Both the position numbers and the translations under genes were made by a program. Of a stretch of DNA of 5,983 bases, positions 5,725 to 5,983 are shown in pieces. Each line of letters starts with the position of its first letter. Within the stretch, counting starts at the first letter, position 1. The notes below the pieces were generated by a model. That model ran no database searches, was not told the origin of the DNA, and saw only the letters and a list, made by a program, of their open reading frames with translations. Source of the DNA: an uncultured Bacteroidota bacterium (GTDB lineage Bacteria; Bacteroidota; Bacteroidia; Chitinophagales; Chitinophagaceae); contig CAIVHI010000022.1 in assembly GCA_903905685.1 (NCBI GenBank), positions 1 through 5,983 on the forward strand. Reading direction: 5' to 3'.

Positions 5725-5983
5725 ATGATGACAAAGGAGCAAATAGGTACGATTATCAATCCTGATTTTCCGGGAGTATATGCGCCAACTTCTGAGCCGA
5801 CCAAACTGATTTTTGACGATGGTAGCTTCAAGGTCGGGTATTTTGAGTCGACAAGTGATTCTGAAAAATTGGAACGTGAAAACAAATTCAGGTTTGTAGA
5901 GTTTGGAGACAGGGGCCAGATTTATCGTGTTACGAGAGGCCGGCAATATGTTACCATTGTTGACGCAAACAAATTGGCATCCG
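5725..5983 (+). CDS. Hypothetical protein, N-terminal 86 codons (runs off the right edge)
   Basis: The frame is open from tandem ATGs at 5725 and 5728 to the window end without a stop, starting 24 bp after a perfect -7 box. The product begins MMTKEQIGTIINPDFPG and continues through KLIFDDGSFKVGYFE, an acidic/basic stretch (SEKLERENKF), FVEFGDRGQIYRVTRGRQY and VTIVDANKL. Alternating hydrophobic and polar residues suggest a small beta-rich cytosolic protein, since there is no signal peptide or membrane segment. I do not recognise a family and assign no function. Codon use is unremarkable and the promoter is good, so it looks like a live gene next to the decayed stretch. The C-terminus lies outside the window. 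Confidence 0.72.
   Translation, partial: MMTKEQIGTIINPDFPGVYAPTSEPTKLIFDDGSFKVGYFESTSDSEKLERENKFRFVEFGDRGQIYRVTRGRQYVTIVDANKLAS

Noticed and set aside
5692..5946. Minus-strand 84-codon frame at the right edge
   Set aside because: It is antisense to the open plus-strand gene at 5725, which has a perfect -7 box. The minus frame has no promoter and ends in that box.
1..5983. CRISPR array, tRNA, rRNA, transposase or integrase
   Set aside because: No regularly spaced direct repeats, no tRNA-like cloverleaf or rRNA sequence, and no mobile-element enzyme or terminal repeats were seen on either strand.

Overview
The window looks like chromosome of a Bacteroidota member, most likely a Chitinophagaceae-type bacterium. 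The signs are near-perfect Bacteroidota sigma-A -7 boxes (TAnnTTTG) in front of three transcription units, starts without a Shine-Dalgarno sequence, a Bacteroidota-style Ig-like lipoprotein, and a periplasmic peptidase closely resembling Porphyromonas gingivalis DPP5. Family assignments rest on recognising residues by eye; no search was run.

Layout. (1) Positions 1-3167, minus strand: a two-gene unit. A surface or periplasmic lipoprotein with a SbsA-type Ig-like domain comes first (3167-1590). After 25 bp follows an S9 dipeptidyl-peptidase (1564 to beyond the left edge), cut just before its catalytic serine. (2) 3168-3385: divergent control region with one promoter facing each way. (3) 3386-4444, plus strand: fbaB, a complete class I (DhnA-type) fructose-bisphosphate aldolase with its own promoter and a strong terminator. 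(4) 4507-4806: non-coding, containing a perfect 15-bp inverted repeat built from CTGTG/CACAG units. (5) 4805-5253, plus strand: the wreck of a DUF1778/GNAT (TacA/TacT-type) toxin-antitoxin locus. Its promoter, a possible operator and the antitoxin DNA-binding part remain. The antitoxin tail and toxin front half are gone, the toxin is frameshifted at a G5 run, and its expected catalytic Tyr is Cys. (6) 5637-5267, minus strand: fragments of an unrecognised gene in three frames, also a pseudogene. (7) 5693 to the right edge, plus strand: a promoter and the first 86 codons of an unrecognised small protein.

The left two thirds is ordinary core metabolism and envelope function: export and peptide breakdown on one strand, glycolysis/gluconeogenesis on the other. 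The right third is a decaying accessory patch. No intact new system is visible. The most interesting object is the collapsed toxin-antitoxin locus, whose promoter/operator and ribbon-helix-helix part may still work.
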